Program-made: the position numbers and the translations under genes
Part shown: one piece after another, positions 34,518-46,084 of the stretch
How the letters are laid out: each line of letters starts with the position of its first letter
Position numbering within the stretch: position 1 is the stretch's first letter
Assembly: GCA_035236585.1 (NCBI GenBank)
Contig: CP141126.1
Location: 8,073,001-8,137,000 of the forward strand
Direction of reading: 5' to 3'
Source of the DNA: Warburgia ugandensis
Taxonomy: Eukaryota; Streptophyta; Magnoliopsida; Canellales; Canellaceae
Length of the DNA: 64,000 bases
Notes under the pieces: model-generated
Seen by the model: only the letters and a program-made list of their open reading frames with translations
What the model was told of the DNA's origin: nothing
Database searches by the model: none

Positions 34518-36242
34518 CAGTCCATTAGTATGGCCCAGCGAGACCTATGCTTAATCCTTCTCCCTGCTACTTCTTGAACCTCTGCATAGTCCTTGAATAA
34601 ATTTTGATCAGCATTTAATGCTCTAGAGAGAGGCAGGGCTGCAATCTGAGTGAATTTGATATGTCAGTGCTGCTAACTTATTCCATTGAAATGATAACCA
34701 TTATGTAATTTTCCTTGAGTACTTTAAAACAGATCAGTCAAATGGGGATCTCATTGTTATAATCAGGTGGCAAATAAAGGTTTAACTAAGTTCAAGTTTT
34801 TGGGATTCAGGTCGAGCATTGATTACATAATGATCAAATGGTTCTGACATCCTAACAGACCAGGAGATGGAACCTTGTTCGTACATGACCTGATCGATTC
34901 ATGTGGTACCTTTTATTGATTTTTATATGTCTAAATTTTATGTGTCCATCTTGAATCTAGTTAACTTTTTCCACAATTGCACCCCTAATGGCAAGGAACC
35001 TCCATTGCAAGCAGCTTTATAGAAAATCAACATCAATGTGGAAATAGGATAGAAAAAATAGGTGTGATGTTAACTCTCAGAAAGTGACTAACAAGAGACA
35101 GAAACGAAGAACCAAGGGACTGAAGAGAGTCCATATCAACATCAGCCAAATTCTTAAGAGACCCATGTTGTGTGCCTAAGAAGTTCAAGAAATTATGTTC
35201 AACTTCCTCAGAAGATTATGGAAGTATTGAAGATACCAAGAAAGCAAATATGCTTATGTCAGAAGACTTTTAAAGCATGTGATGGTCATAGGCCTCAATG
35301 AAAGCTGATAGACTAAAAGGTCATGAAACAAGCATAACTGGAATGCCAAAATCCCAAAGGGGCTCTTTGGCACAGGGATAGCCATCCATGAATAAGCTTT
35401 TCATGGATGCCTAAGCTATCCCTTGACATTGACGTCTCAAAATGGGGATAGAATTTAAAAATGTGAACAATTTCTAAGAAAAGGTTAGGACGCAGATACT
35501 CCAATCATTGAAAAAGCTTACTTATGGACAGTTAGCCTTGTGCCAAGCAGTCACCAAAAGGGCTTGAAGGAGCAGAACAGACAGCCTTACTTTTAAAAGA
35601 TATGCCTCCCTCCTTCACAAATACTACCACGAAAGAATTTGGTAGAAGCATGAATCATGAGAAATGTTTAGCAGTAAAAACCTACTTAAACATCAAGGAG
35701 AAAAGGATTGTGTCATAAGATCATGACTAAAGGACTGAATTAAGATGGATGTCCTATGGTCATTTCCTATCAGGGGATAGGGCAATCTCTTGACGATGTT
35801 CCAAAGATTATTGGCCTTGTATTCAATGTCAGAAAAAGTTTCAAAGAATTGTCAGCCTGTTAGCATCAATATGAACAGGAGAAGAAGAGCTCCATCAGTA
35901 CAAATAAATTGCATCACTCTCTAGCAACAATTCGACCATCAAGGAGGCAAGGTCTAGACCTGGAGAACGTGCCTCAGCAAAAATTTATGCTTTGAGTGTT
36001 TTCAATTTAACTAAGTTACATGGACGAAGTAATCAACAAATGCGAGTTCGCTTGAAGCAATTCACTGGTTTTGGAATTAGATGAAGAAATAAGGCAAAAA
36101 CATAAAGATAAGGCACATAAATAGAGAACGCACAAATGAACAAACCCACGGAGCATTCCTCAAGGGTAGATCAAAGATTTGTAGTAGTTAGCTTTAATTG
36201 GTGCAAAAAACAAAACCCACATCTGAAACTAGAGAAATAAAC
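34518..36242. other. Intergenic DNA around the MITE; no gene seen
   Basis: No coding region recognised apart from the MITE. The last ~100 bases are probably the 3' flank of the small membrane-protein gene. Confidence 0.45.
35361..35553. mobile_element. hAT-like MITE (193 bp) with 8-bp TSD
   Basis: Ends share CTTTGGCACAGGGATAGCC and, inverted, GCTTGGCACAAGGCTAACTG, imperfect terminal inverted repeats. Flanks CCCAAAGG (35353-35360) and CCAAAAGG (35554-35561) match at 7 of 8 bases, the TSD length of hAT elements. An internal fold pairs GATAGCCATCCATGAA with TTCATGGATGCCTAAGCTATC. Confidence 0.6.
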
Positions 36243-36595
36243 TTACTCAGACCTGGAATTGTTAATCACGGTATTGTAGTACCGAGAGATGCGACCAGTT
36301 TTGGGCTTGGGCTGTTTGGGCTTTTTCCGCAACCCGCAGATTTCTTGAATGAGAGGAACGTGAACCAGCACCAGTTTCCACGCCAAGTACCAACCTAAAT
36401 CAATCCATCCGAAACAAAAATGAGAAACGAACAACTCAAAAAGAAGAACACAGAAAAAGAAGAAAGGATTGGAAGGAGAGAAAAAGAAGGAATTCTCCTA
36501 CTTAAAAAAATCACGGAGAGAACGAAGACGACGGCAAGAAGTGGGCGGAGGAGAAAAAGAGAGATGTAGTCCCAGGTAGAATAAGAAGACGCCAT
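36243..36595 (-). CDS. Small conserved plant membrane protein, 2 exons
   Basis: 81-aa protein. Exon 1 36595-36502 (ATG at 36595, MASSYSTWDYISLFLLRP), intron 36501-36395 (107 bp, GT...TTTAG), exon 2 36394-36243 ending SRSE-TAA. The split codon reads AG|T (phase 1). Residues about 10-45 are strongly hydrophobic (LLAVVFVLSVIFL and WYLAWKLVLVHVPL across the junction), giving one or two membrane segments, followed by a basic tail with LRKKPKQPKPKTGR. I recognise this as a type found in many plants without a known function; that is from memory, not a search. It has normal splice sites and no frame damage. A degraded SINE lies about 240 bp upstream. Confidence 0.75.
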
Positions 36596-36837
36596 GGACT
36601 ACTCAGAAAAGCTCGGAGGAATGTTTGGGCTCTTCGGAGAACGAAAGAAGAAAGGTAGCCCGCACCTGCTGAGTAAAATTCGTGTGGATCCCACCGCTTT
36701 CCAGCGAGTGACGTACAATTAAGAGAACGAGTGCGAACTACTGAAGCCCTCAGGAAACACAATCTGAAAGATAAATACCTCCGCAACTTGGCAGGCTTTT
36801 ATCATCCAGCAGGCAGCAACTGTAGATCATCAAAGGT

Positions 36838-36984
36838 AAAAAGGCGGCCCCTGAGAAGGAACGGGCTATAAAGGCCTAAAGTTCACAGCTTTTGTTTGTA
36901 TTTATAAAAGACTACTTCACATCTTAAATTTGTGACCTCAAAATTACACGACGATAAATTTTACCGTTGCACCGAGACTTCCTT
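36838..36984 (-). mobile_element. Au-like SINE, degraded, upstream of the small membrane-protein gene
   Basis: AAAGGTAAAAAGGCGGCCCC, GGCCTAAAGTTCACAG, CTTAAATTTGTGACC (box B side) and TTTTACCGTTGCACCGAGACT (box A side) follow the family order in reverse, with the GGGTCTGGGG segment lost. Confidence 0.7.
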
Positions 36985-38281
36985 TCTTATCACCAAAGTA
37001 AAGAACATAATTCTTATCAGACGCTCATCGGACGTTTCATTGATCGACTTGTCAAGGCCCAACGAGGTGGTACTTGGCAGGATACTTTCTTAGGCAGCCC
37101 CTGATTAGGTCAAAGGACTACTAATAAACGTATAAAAGGAGGTTAGGAGTTAACTAAAGAGAAATAGATAGGATTTGCAGATCCTTAATAACATAAACTA
37201 ATATTTAGCTCAACACTGAAAAAGGCCTACAATTGAAAGACTTAATTTAATTACAAAATAATTGTTGTCATTAACAAAATAAAGAGAATTAGTGTCTGAT
37301 TGCATCAATACAAGAATGGTACAAGCAACCAAAAGTACACACAGGTGATCCAACTTTAACTTCAGATAGATAAGCCATGCAGAAAAATTCATCTCTACCA
37401 ATGTTTTGAAGCAGGTTGAAAACCAATGGATCCAAAAATACATCCTGTCCGAATCTCATGCTACAGAATAAAAGGGGTGGACTATAAAGGGTCTATTGTA
37501 TGCAGCTTTACCTTGCATTTTTGCAAAGGGCTGTTTTCACGCCTTGAACCTATGATTTCCAAGTTACACAGCCTCAAACCTGTGATCTTCGGTCACACAG
37601 TGACTACACTACCATTTTGCCACGGCTTCCCTTTCTTAATATCATGCTGAAGGATATGCCTAGACCAAAAAAAAAACAATCATGCTGAAGAATCTAAAAG
37701 CTTCTTGAGACAACAAAAGTTACAATAATGGAAAAGAAAACAGCACAGTAGATTGTGATATCCATTTTTGTTATAGAAGTTCGGATGCAAGATCTGTTTT
37801 GCAGTTCAAGGTGGAATAGCATTCTGTAGACGAAGTCTTAGCTTTAAGGAACTACTTGAGGCCAAGTACAAGGCATTGCAAAGTTGTGTGTAATAACCTT
37901 ATCTAGTATATTTCTTTGTATTGTAATATGCGACAACCTGTATTAATTAAGTTAAACAGCTCTCTCTTGGCCCTGCTCTGGAGAGTCTTCGACTATCTTC
38001 TAGTTTCTCAATCACCTTTGGCAATAACATTCTGTATGGCTGATTTTTTAGCATCTATTAAATTGCCCCAGTGTGCATGTGTGATGGTTTAGCTGTCAAA
38101 GCTCAATCTAGCTGCATATAATCAGATAACTCATCTGGGTTTTACAGTTCTACAGCCTGATAGAAACCCATCATCATCTTTTAAGTATCCGAAAATTGCA
38201 GCTCTTAATTGATCAGTTCAAAGAATCAGAGAGCCATTTGGTCCACCTTCCAATTTGTCCATCCCGACTTTACTGAAGATC
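36985..38281. other. Intergenic DNA; no gene seen
   Basis: Only the SINE at 37470-37635 is recognised here. Confidence 0.45.
37470..37635 (-). mobile_element. Au-like SINE with internal partial duplication
   Basis: GGGGTGGACTATAAAGGGTC, CAGCTTTACCTTGCATTTTT and CACGCCTTGAACC. The segment CCTTGAACCTATGAT is followed by a second similar CCTCAAACCTGTGATC, so the box B region occurs twice. It lacks the 3' end beyond the GGAAGGGG block. Confidence 0.75.
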
Positions 38282-38721
38282 TCACCACTTGTCTCTACAG
38301 TTACATGTTCCATCCTTGAAATGATGGTAGAAGCATACATCTCTCACAATGATTTCCCTCCCCTCAACTTAGAGATGAATTTTGTTGACATACGGCTGTC
38401 AATACACATCCTGACACTCTTCGAGAAATGGATGGGACTCTGTGGATGCAAAGATATGTTGCCAAAACATATGGCAAGCTTTTCAGTCTGGTAACATGAT
38501 AACAGGTCTATTTCTTCATCATCATGGAAAACGACATAATGAGGAACATAGCCAGCATGCTCCGTTTTTTCAGTCAACATGTCACATGTCTCCAGAATTT
38601 TCTCCAATTCAGGATGTGAACTCTTCCCTACTCCAAATGCACACATCCTGTGTCTGACATTAACCAAATACAGGGTTTAATTGTCCTCAGGCCATGGGCT
38701 CTCATTGCAAACCTTATGTTT
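38282..38721 (-). pseudogene. C-terminal E/DYW region of a PPR protein, broken
   Basis: Read from 38721 downward: IRFAMRAHGLRTIKPCIW (E motif), a one-base frame change near 38665, then VNVRHRMCAFGVGKSSHPEL, HAGYVPHYVVFHDDEE, TEKLAICFGNIS, KFISKLRG, a second frame change near 38358, then REIIV-RDV-YHHFKDGTCNC and RDKW-stop at 38282. These are the E, PG-box and DYW deaminase segments of plant organellar RNA-editing PPR proteins. The zinc His of the HSE motif is Gln, and the CxxCH motif is CIDSR, so deaminase zinc binding is lost. The region ends abruptly at the LTR of the gypsy element at 38722. Confidence 0.85.
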
Positions 38722-39155
38722 TGATGGATCGAGTTTGGCTGAAATCGACTAATTAGTGCAACAGAGTAAAAATGGAATGGAGAGCTTGAATTCACTGCTG
38801 ATCGGTGATTACGCAGTATGCTAAGAACAATAAAAGAATACAATGAAGATAATAAAGGTCCACTGTAATCTCTGGTTTTTCCGGTAACCCAGAGCCCATC
38901 ACATGTCTGCTTCTTCCCTACCTCACCTCCTCTCCAATTCCCATCATATCCCCCTTTCTCCTTCCAATCAAATTCTGTATTTTGGCCAATCCTCCTCCTC
39001 CATTTGGCCTTCCTGCCACCAGATATTTGATTTCCCTAACAGAATTCCCACATAAGCCCATGATATCCCTTCACATGTCCCTCATTTATCTAGACCCTCG
39101 AATGTCACGTCTCCTAGAGTAAGTCCGTCCAAATCATCCCTACTGCATATGAACA
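38722..39155 (-). repeat. 3' LTR of the deleted gypsy element
   Basis: 434 bp, TGATGGATCGAG...GAACA, followed directly by a polypyrimidine run (the PPT in reverse), which fixes the boundary. Confidence 0.85.
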
Positions 39156-39172
39156 ACCCCCCACCCTCCCAT
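39156..39172 (-). promoter_or_regulatory. Polypurine tract of the deleted gypsy element
   Basis: ACCCCCCACCCTCCCAT on the plus strand, purine-rich on the coding strand, adjacent to the 3' LTR. Confidence 0.8.
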
Positions 39173-40574
39173 TGAACACGTAATTCAAGCTGGCCATTTG
39201 GTAGTTTCCAGGTATCTTTAATTGTCGACGGATACACCTAAGGTTCTAGGCTCTTAGAGAAACAAGCAGGCAGCGCTTGATGATTGAGAATGAAAGTGGC
39301 GGCAGGTTTGAGTTGTGAAACATGGAAAACAAAGGGGATCTTGGCAGTGGAAGGTAGGGCCATAATAATTTAGAGAAAAGCTTTTCGTTGACCTAGGTGG
39401 CCAATGATTTGAGGTGATATGGATGAATTTTTAGATATATTAAGTTGCGTAATAGGAAAGAGAAGTCCAGTCTTCCTAAGTCTAATTGGGCTTTCATGCG
39501 AGATTGGACTCTTTCCAAGTGGTGCTTCAATTCAAACAGGATTGCATTGCAATTAGTAATTTGGCGGTTGACTTCCTCAACAACATATTTACCTCCTAAA
39601 AACTTGAGTAAGATTGGTAGATCTCATTCATATGGGGGACAAAATGAGTCATTCCAATAAAGCTGTAGAAAGTGGTGTTATACCAGTACTTAGCCTAGCA
39701 AATCTAAGATGGCCAAGTTTTAGGTTTTCCTCCCATAGAGCATCAGAGATAAGTTTATAGGCAATAGTTAACCACTTTCGCCCATCTGTTTGAGGGTGAT
39801 ATACTGAGCTCATCTTCAGAATGGTGCCAACTAGCTTGAACAACTTCTCACAAAAGTGGTTGATAAAAATGCCATCTCAATCTGAAATGATGGACTGAGG
39901 GTAGTTATACAGTTGGATCACCTCCTTAATACGAATCTAGTAATATCCAAATTTGAGATCCAACTTAGAGAAGACTGTATCCCCCTAGCTCGTCCAACAA
40001 CTCATTATTGTTGTATAGAAAATTTACAGGAATTGTTATCTTGTTCAACGCTTGAAAATCAATGTAAAATTGCCAACCTCCATCTTTCTTTTTGACTATA
40101 AGCACCAGGTTTGAGAAGGGGCTCTAGGGCAAATGATGCCCACAACCAGAAATTCCTGAATGATCCATTAAATTTTGTTCTTCTGACAATGTAGGTATTT
40201 GTACGATGGGAGGTTAAGCTCTTTCCTCGAGTCGGATGGCATGATCATGAATATGGGCAACCGGCAATTGTAGTGATCGATCAAATAGATGGGATAACTG
40301 CGCCTGAAGTGGAACTAACCGTGGGTGTGGTCTCGCCATCTTGTTGGTCGGTATCAATTTATTGCCTGGTATTCGACCATGTAACTGTCGCAGATGCTAG
40401 GAATGAGTCTCAACATGGACTTTAGGGAGATAGATGACCAAGCTAGAGAGGGGTCTCCTTGCCATATTACGCGCTTGCCTTCTATCAAGAATTGCAGGGT
40501 GAGGTTTCAGTAGTTGGCCGAAACCCCTCCCAAAGTCTACAATCACACTATTCCCAGAATGACATAAGCTCCAC

Positions 40575-40901
40575 TCAAAGTCGAATAGATGGAAATGTTG
40601 CTGGGTGGTGACGCAAAGCAAGGAAAAGGAGGAAATCCCAATGGATTCTGGCCTCTTTCATGCATTGGCTGTTCCCCAGTTGAACCCCAAAGAATTTCGT
40701 GTCTAAGATTGGTGGCTGAAGTTTGGCCACCAGCTTTCTGGCAATGAAATTGTGAGATTTCCCGCTGTCTATCAGAACCACCACCTCCCTGTTACCGAAA
40801 CACCCTTTTAGTTTCATGATGTTCCCCTTCATAAACCCTACGATTGCGTGCACGAATAACTCCAGCTTAGGGGGTTTCCTCTTCGGACTGCGTGGGTTCA
40901 T
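40575..40901 (-). pseudogene. Retroviral-type aspartic protease fragment
   Basis: 109-residue open stretch with the active-site VLIDSGKSHNFIARKLV (normally D-T/S-G-A/S/T); the Lys after the Gly is an unusual replacement. It is followed by a frame break. Part of the gypsy element at 38722-42456. Confidence 0.8.
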
Positions 40902-41249
40902 CGTCGTTGTCAGCCAGTAGGAGAACCTGTAATTGACGGTTCTTACGACGATGACCAGGAGCGTATTTATCGTCGCATCGGAAGCACAGACCGAGGGCTC
41001 ATTTCTATTAAAGTTCCCAATCAGTCAATTGTCGGAAAGGATCCTGCCCACCTGTACTGGAGTCGCCGGCACGGGATTCTCGATCAACCTTGAAACTCGA
41101 CTCCGTCGTCGTATTAGGAAAAAAGTCTAGGGTTTGCGAAAAATTAAGCAATTACCCGATGCCCGTCTCAATTTGCCAGGCCTTTCAAGTAGATGCTATT
41201 GTAAGAATTTGGGCCCAGGTCGAGGTCAGCTACCACGGGCTGTAACTCG

Positions 41250-41985
41250 ATCTAGGGCCACATTCTTCTCTTCGATTTTATGGGCCAACTCTATAAGCCC
41301 AGTAAAAGAAGCAGCCCGAGGTTTGGTCTTGATATCGTTCCGCAGTCCATTAAAAATGGCCCCCTTTTATAGTTCGTTGGGTGAGTCCACTAAGAGCCCA
41401 ACATCAGTTCGAAGGTTCGTTGGTGCGCAGCGATGGAGCTCTCCTGTCGCAGTGACAGAAGAGCCTCATAATCATCATCCGACTTCAATGAATGGAATTG
41501 TTGGACGAGAGACAACCTGACTAATGACCATGATAAGAGAGGAGTACAGGAGTCCATCCATAGAAGTTAGTGAAGTGCTTCTCCTTCCAAACAAACGATA
41601 GCCGCTGCAAAGTCTCGTCATCGGTGAGCTGATTGATCTGGAAGTAGCTCTAACCTACAGAGCCAGCAGTCTGGATCGTTCCCTTCGAAAATGAGAAGAT
41701 CGAGCTTCCTGTGATGGAACTCGTGCCCGTGATATTCCTGTGTTCTTAGGAGGCCCTGGTTCCCTCCACCAAAGGTATCGCCTATTTTTGACACCCGTAT
41801 TTTTCCCCTTTTGCCATCTCGATATGGTGGAGCTTCAACCGCTTCTTCTTTTTGCGGCATCTAATTTCGGATCTTCAGTAGGTACTCACCAATGGTCGTG
41901 ACATTGGTTTGCAGTCGTTCAATATCCTCCATGCCACCGACTTCCCCTTGCATGTTCTCCATCTCCTTCTCCATTGTTTCCTTCT
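41250..41985 (-). pseudogene. gag of the deleted gypsy element
   Basis: Begins with a coiled-coil-like MEKEMENMQGEVGGME (about 41985), has an in-frame stop at 41861, and continues MPQKEEAVEAPPY to KLDLLIFEGNDPDCWLCRLE, the start of the Ty3-type gag domain. Further stops follow. Confidence 0.7.
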
Positions 41986-42015
41986 CTCCATTCGGGTCCT
42001 GATCATACCCCACGA

Positions 42016-42033
42016 CCAAGTGCTCTGATACCA
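42016..42033 (-). promoter_or_regulatory. Primer-binding site for initiator tRNA-Met (deleted gypsy)
   Basis: Coding-strand TGGTATCAGAGCACTTGG, two bases from the 5' LTR edge at 42036; the first 12 bases match the tRNA-iMet 3' end. Confidence 0.88.
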
Positions 42034-42035
42034 GT

Positions 42036-42456
42036 TGATGGATCGAGTTTGGCTGAAATTGACTAATTAGTGCAACAGAGTAAAAATGGAATGGAAAGCT
42101 TGAATTCACTACTGATTGGTGACTACATAGTAAGTTAAGAACAGTAAAAGGACACAATGAAGATAATGAAGGTCCATTATAATCTCTGGTTTTCCCGGTA
42201 ACCCAGAGCCCGCCACATGTTTGCTTATTCCCTACCTCACCTCCAATTGCCCTCATGTCCCCTCTTCTCCCTTCTCCCTCCAACCGAGTTCTGTCTTTTG
42301 GGCAATCCTCCTCGTCCACTTGGCCCTGCCACCAGAGATCTGATTTCCTTAACAGATTCCCCCATAGGCCCACGATATCCCTCCATCTGTCCCTGTTACA
42401 TAGCCTCTTAAAAAAAGCCATCTGTCTGGATCCTTGAAAGCCACATCTCCTAGAGT
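42036..42456 (-). repeat. 5' LTR of the deleted gypsy element, outer end truncated
   Basis: Matches 38722-39120 up to CTCCTAGAGT and then changes into different sequence (TTGTAGGAATTTTTT), losing the terminal ~35 bp. Confidence 0.82.
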
Positions 42457-42655
42457 TTGTAGGAATTTTTTGCGAATTTGATATTTGATATTGTTTTGAT
42501 TTATCTTTGAAGCCGGCATTTCTAGACGTTGGAGCTCGGAATTTAAATTTTTGGGGGCAATGGTAATTCCTTGGAAGGGCCGGTGGATGAATAAACGGCT
42601 GAGAGAGATTCTGCAGAAAGGAATTCGCAAATGAAAAATCCCATTTCTTCGTCAA
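42457..42655 (-). pseudogene. Possible 5' end of the disrupted PPR gene
   Basis: Open frame from ATG 42655 (MTKKWDFSFANSFLQNLSQP) runs 66 codons into the LTR. An overlapping frame from ATG 42630 (MRIPFCRISLSRLFIHRP) looks like a mitochondrial targeting peptide. Either could be the start of the PPR gene whose DYW end lies beyond the element. The repeat array that should lie between is not present, so assignment is tentative. Confidence 0.35.
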
Positions 42656-43371
42656 AATCCAAGCATATTTCTTACGTTTTTGGGGAGAGAGACAATAGCA
42701 ACAGCAGAGAACTTTAGAACCGCGAGGGTGTCATTATCAAAACTCAGGGAACTAATATCGCGACGCTACTTCACCGAGCCTTGTACAAGACCGAGGCGGA
42801 CTTACGCCCTCCACCTTTCCGGGAGGCACCCACTTTTACGTAATGGGCTCCACATTTGTTTATCCTGTCCGTCCATCTCGTCACCCGCTTCACTCTTATC
42901 GAACGATCAGAAGCTAGTTTTGCCAATATGATAGCATTAGCAAGTACTGGTTAGGATCATCTCAAGGACGACCCTTGGGCATGATCAATCTAATACGGCT
43001 TGGAAAATGAATGGTTTGAGATCACAAATAGGATGTGGGCCCATTAAGTACTTCTTTTCCAGGACAAGAACATTATAAAAGCTGAAACTAGGAGTGACGA
43101 ATCGAAATGTCTGATTATGAGAGGTACGAATAAGATGTTCACAAGCCCAATGTTAGATGTAGCACATTGTGATGATCGAGGATGTTGATCTCGTGGGTCC
43201 CCATTGCCCTGTTCGAACAAAATTTCACCATCATAAATCGAAATCGAGTTACAGAAGAGAGAATATGGGAGAAGTTCTCCCAGAAATATGGACAAACGGA
43301 AGCATCCTCTAACGTGCTGAGAAATTCCCCCCAATAGTAGAATTGTGGGGGACACTTCAATGGGAGATAAG

Positions 43372-43540
43372 GGGGCAGTGTACAACGCTCCTACTTATGC
43401 AGGATCAGGGGAAGGGATAGACAACAAAAGTAAGTATCATGCAGCCTTACCTTGCATTTTACAAGCGGCTGTTTCTACGCCTTGAACCCATGACCTCAAA
43501 GTCACATGACGACAACTCTACTGTTGCGCCAAAACTCCCC
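43372..43540 (-). mobile_element. Au-like SINE, near full length
   Basis: GGGGCAGTGTACAACGCTCC, GATCAGGGGAAGGG, GCAGCCTTACCTTGCATTTT, CTACGCCTTGAACCC and CTACTGTTGCGCCAAAACTCCCC in reverse family order. Confidence 0.85.
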
Positions 43541-44041
43541 TCCAAACCATCCCAACAAATTAGAGAAAATTTTAATGAAGGAAAGCATATCCACAGTTAG
43601 AAAATGCTTGATTCTCACTGTAAGGAGGCTTTTGGATATTCTCACAAACAGGGTAAGAATCTACAATGAGCACCACTCGTATGAGTTGCCAAGAAAAATG
43701 GACTGTCTCTTCAGTGATCTAACTTTCTTCCTTTTTCTTGCTTTCCCATTTTGCACAAGTTCCTTACTCGAAGTAGATCTCCAAAGAAGAAAGCAGGGAT
43801 CAAACGGCAACAGGGGAGATGCTTCGGAACATAATCTCATGGCTACTACTTTGTAAGGCCACAAACGAGTTGATTGACTGCACTTCTACATCGATATGGC
43901 ATCCTTTAGCTTGTTTTTTTTCTCCAAAATGCGTTTAGTTTGCGGTGGAAGAGAAGTAAAAGGCCTGGGAGGGAGGGGAGTAGATTCTAAATTTCTAACT
44001 GTTCATGATATTATATGAGTTGTTATATCAAGCACCAAGAA

Positions 44042-44150
44042 GGAGAGCCTTAGCACAACGGTTGAATTGTTAATCTGGAAGTTACATGTTCAAGGCGTGG
44101 AAACTGTCTCTTGCAAAAAATGCAAGATAAAACTGCACACCATAGTGCAG
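44042..44150 (+). mobile_element. Au-like SINE, 3'-truncated
   Basis: GGAGAGCCTTAGCACAACGG (box A), TTCAAGGCGTGG (box B), CTCTTGCAAAAAATGCAAG, then the sequence leaves the family before the CCCTTCC block. Confidence 0.75.
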
Positions 44151-44384
44151 GGGTGTCTGTGCATGAACTACCGTCCACTCAAGTTGTTCACTTGGCAACA
44201 ATGTCTCTGGCAGAGGACTGATTTCAGCTGTTGAACAACTGTTCCACATTTCTAATTCTTACGTAAGGAAATACTCACATATTACAGTCATGACATGTAA
44301 CAATTTTTAGAATGAAAAATGATATTTCCATGCCCTTTATTAATGTACTTACTTTGGTTCCCTTTGTGATCTTTTAGGCATTTA

Positions 44385-44540
44385 GTGCTTGTTTGGTTGG
44401 TATGAAACAGACGAAATTGACTTCCTCAGAAAAAGAAATTCTCTATAGAGTGTTTTATTCCTTCAAATTAAATTACACTAAAGTTCTTTGGCTTCAAGGT
44501 GTAAAATAATTTCCGTCATTTTGTCCCAACCAAGCAAGAC
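44385..44540. mobile_element. MITE candidate (Tourist/hAT-like ends), 156 bp
   Basis: GTGCTTGTTTGGTTGGTATG at the left and, inverted, GTCTTGCTTGGTTGGGACAA at the right, imperfect terminal inverted repeats of about 26 bp, AT-rich centre, no coding. Flanks ATTTA and TTTTA allow a short TTA-type TSD but do not prove it. Confidence 0.5.
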
Positions 44541-46084
44541 TTTTATGGTTTACTTTACGATTTTGTAACATAAAACTTAAATCTTTCCTCAATCACTATA
44601 TATCCAAACAAATCACTGTAGAGGATGGGATTATGTTTATACAGCGGGGCAGAGGAGGAGTATGATTCCCCCTTTATAATTAATTTTCCAACAACAAAGA
44701 TATCTCCGCTCATAGCTGTTCCTTGGTGAACGCTGAAATGACTAGAAACTTCAAAATTTTAAATACTAAGGAGCCCAAACCAACCTAAACTCGAGGGGGA
44801 ATTTATGTTTCAGAGGGACGCCAACGACCTCACAGGGGAGAATAGTCTCAGATTGACTTTGTGCAAGTGTTCTATTGGGAGCAGCGGCCATGCTTTCGTG
44901 GAGCAATGCACAAACAATGTGGAATGCTTGAGGTTGGTATTTAAAAACAGAGCAGAGGAAATTGTGGGTCCCTCGTCAGCACCAGATGGCAGAAGAACTT
45001 TTGGCTTCTTGCTTAGATGATGATAGAAGTTCGATAGGACTGAAACTTGGGAAATTTAGACGATGATGCTTTGTAAAAAATCAGATCTTTTCTCAGAAAA
45101 TCGCATCACCAGTCCATCTCTGGTTATTTGTCCTATCTCAAATCCAAATCGGTTACATGGTTTCAATTTATTTTTTGGTACTATCAAATTGTCAGAAATA
45201 CCCAGTAAAGCCTTCTTTTTCTTTCTGTTGATTCCACTGAAGCAGTTCCGTCGCGCTTCATCCAACTGCAGTGAAAACAGGGCTACCAAGCAAGTCATAG
45301 TGCATGGTCATGGCTAAAATATTAGATGCCTCTGCCGGGTAGAACCTTACAGGCTGTTTGGCACAGGGACAGCAATTTTCTCCCAGAGCCTGAAACATAG
45401 ATTGAATGATCATAACTTTTCTGTAAAGTTACCTAAGCATTGATCTGCTTGGTTTAATGGAGCTGTTTGGAACAAGAATAACAGATCAAGGATAAAATAT
45501 CGACCAATAGAGATCTTAGGCCGTTGTTACTGACAGTTCTAAACCATGGATAAATCATGTGGTGCATTAAAATTTTAAAACAACCCTAAAATCTGGAGGC
45601 AATTTGCCTTAAATTCCTCTAATTATTTTATCCATGCTTTTAGAGTTGGCAACAGTGAGAAAATAGCAGTCCCCAGACATCAGGATTCTTGGGGTGTCAT
45701 TGCCGTTTTAAGGTTCATGTGGAGTGGGTCATCTACATGGATACAATCCTGGAATCTAAAGCTCAAGCCTTCCAAACCCACTTTGCTGTAACGGGAAGCT
45801 CTCAAGTTCAAGTTTGCCTAATTGTACTTCACTGCACGACAGAGTTGGCGGCGGCCTACTTGAGGAAGCAATTTAAACCACATGAGGCTGAATGGGAAAT
45901 GGTGTGCGAACGCAGTCACAAGCAACCGTTTTCTTAGTCCCTCTCTCTAGTAGGCTATCAAAGAGGAGAACCTCAACCAGAAGGGGAACGGAAAGGAGAG
46001 GCTCAAACGCGCCCCTCTATAAACGAGCAGATCCATTACATTAGCCTAAGCTTTTACACGAATCAAAATCATGTAAATATGCCT
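44541..46084. other. Intergenic DNA; no gene seen
   Basis: Two short plus-strand frames (44805-45020 and 45689-45937) have no recognisable motif. The last part is the 3' flank of the transporter gene. Confidence 0.45.

Larger units (their letters stand above)
38722..42456 (-). mobile_element. Internally deleted Ty3/gypsy retrotransposon (short-LTR chromovirus-like)
   Basis: LTRs at 38722-39155 and 42036-42456 bracket a 2.9 kb minus-strand internal region. It has gag remains (KLDLLIFEGNDPDCW, about 41720), an aspartic protease (VVLIDSGKSHNFI, about 40780), an RT start (LVLIVKKKDG, YIDFQALNKITIP, about 40110-40010) that runs almost directly into integrase (SVYHPQTDGR, about 39800). Most of RT, all RNase H and the integrase front are therefore deleted. 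PBS and PPT are in place. Frameshifts and stops throughout. Its right LTR lacks the last 35 bp found in the left LTR, so no TSD can be read. Confidence 0.85.

Noticed and set aside
45345..45665. Second MITE starting CTGTTTGGCACAGGG
   Set aside because: No convincing inverted partner or TSD was found at the other end.
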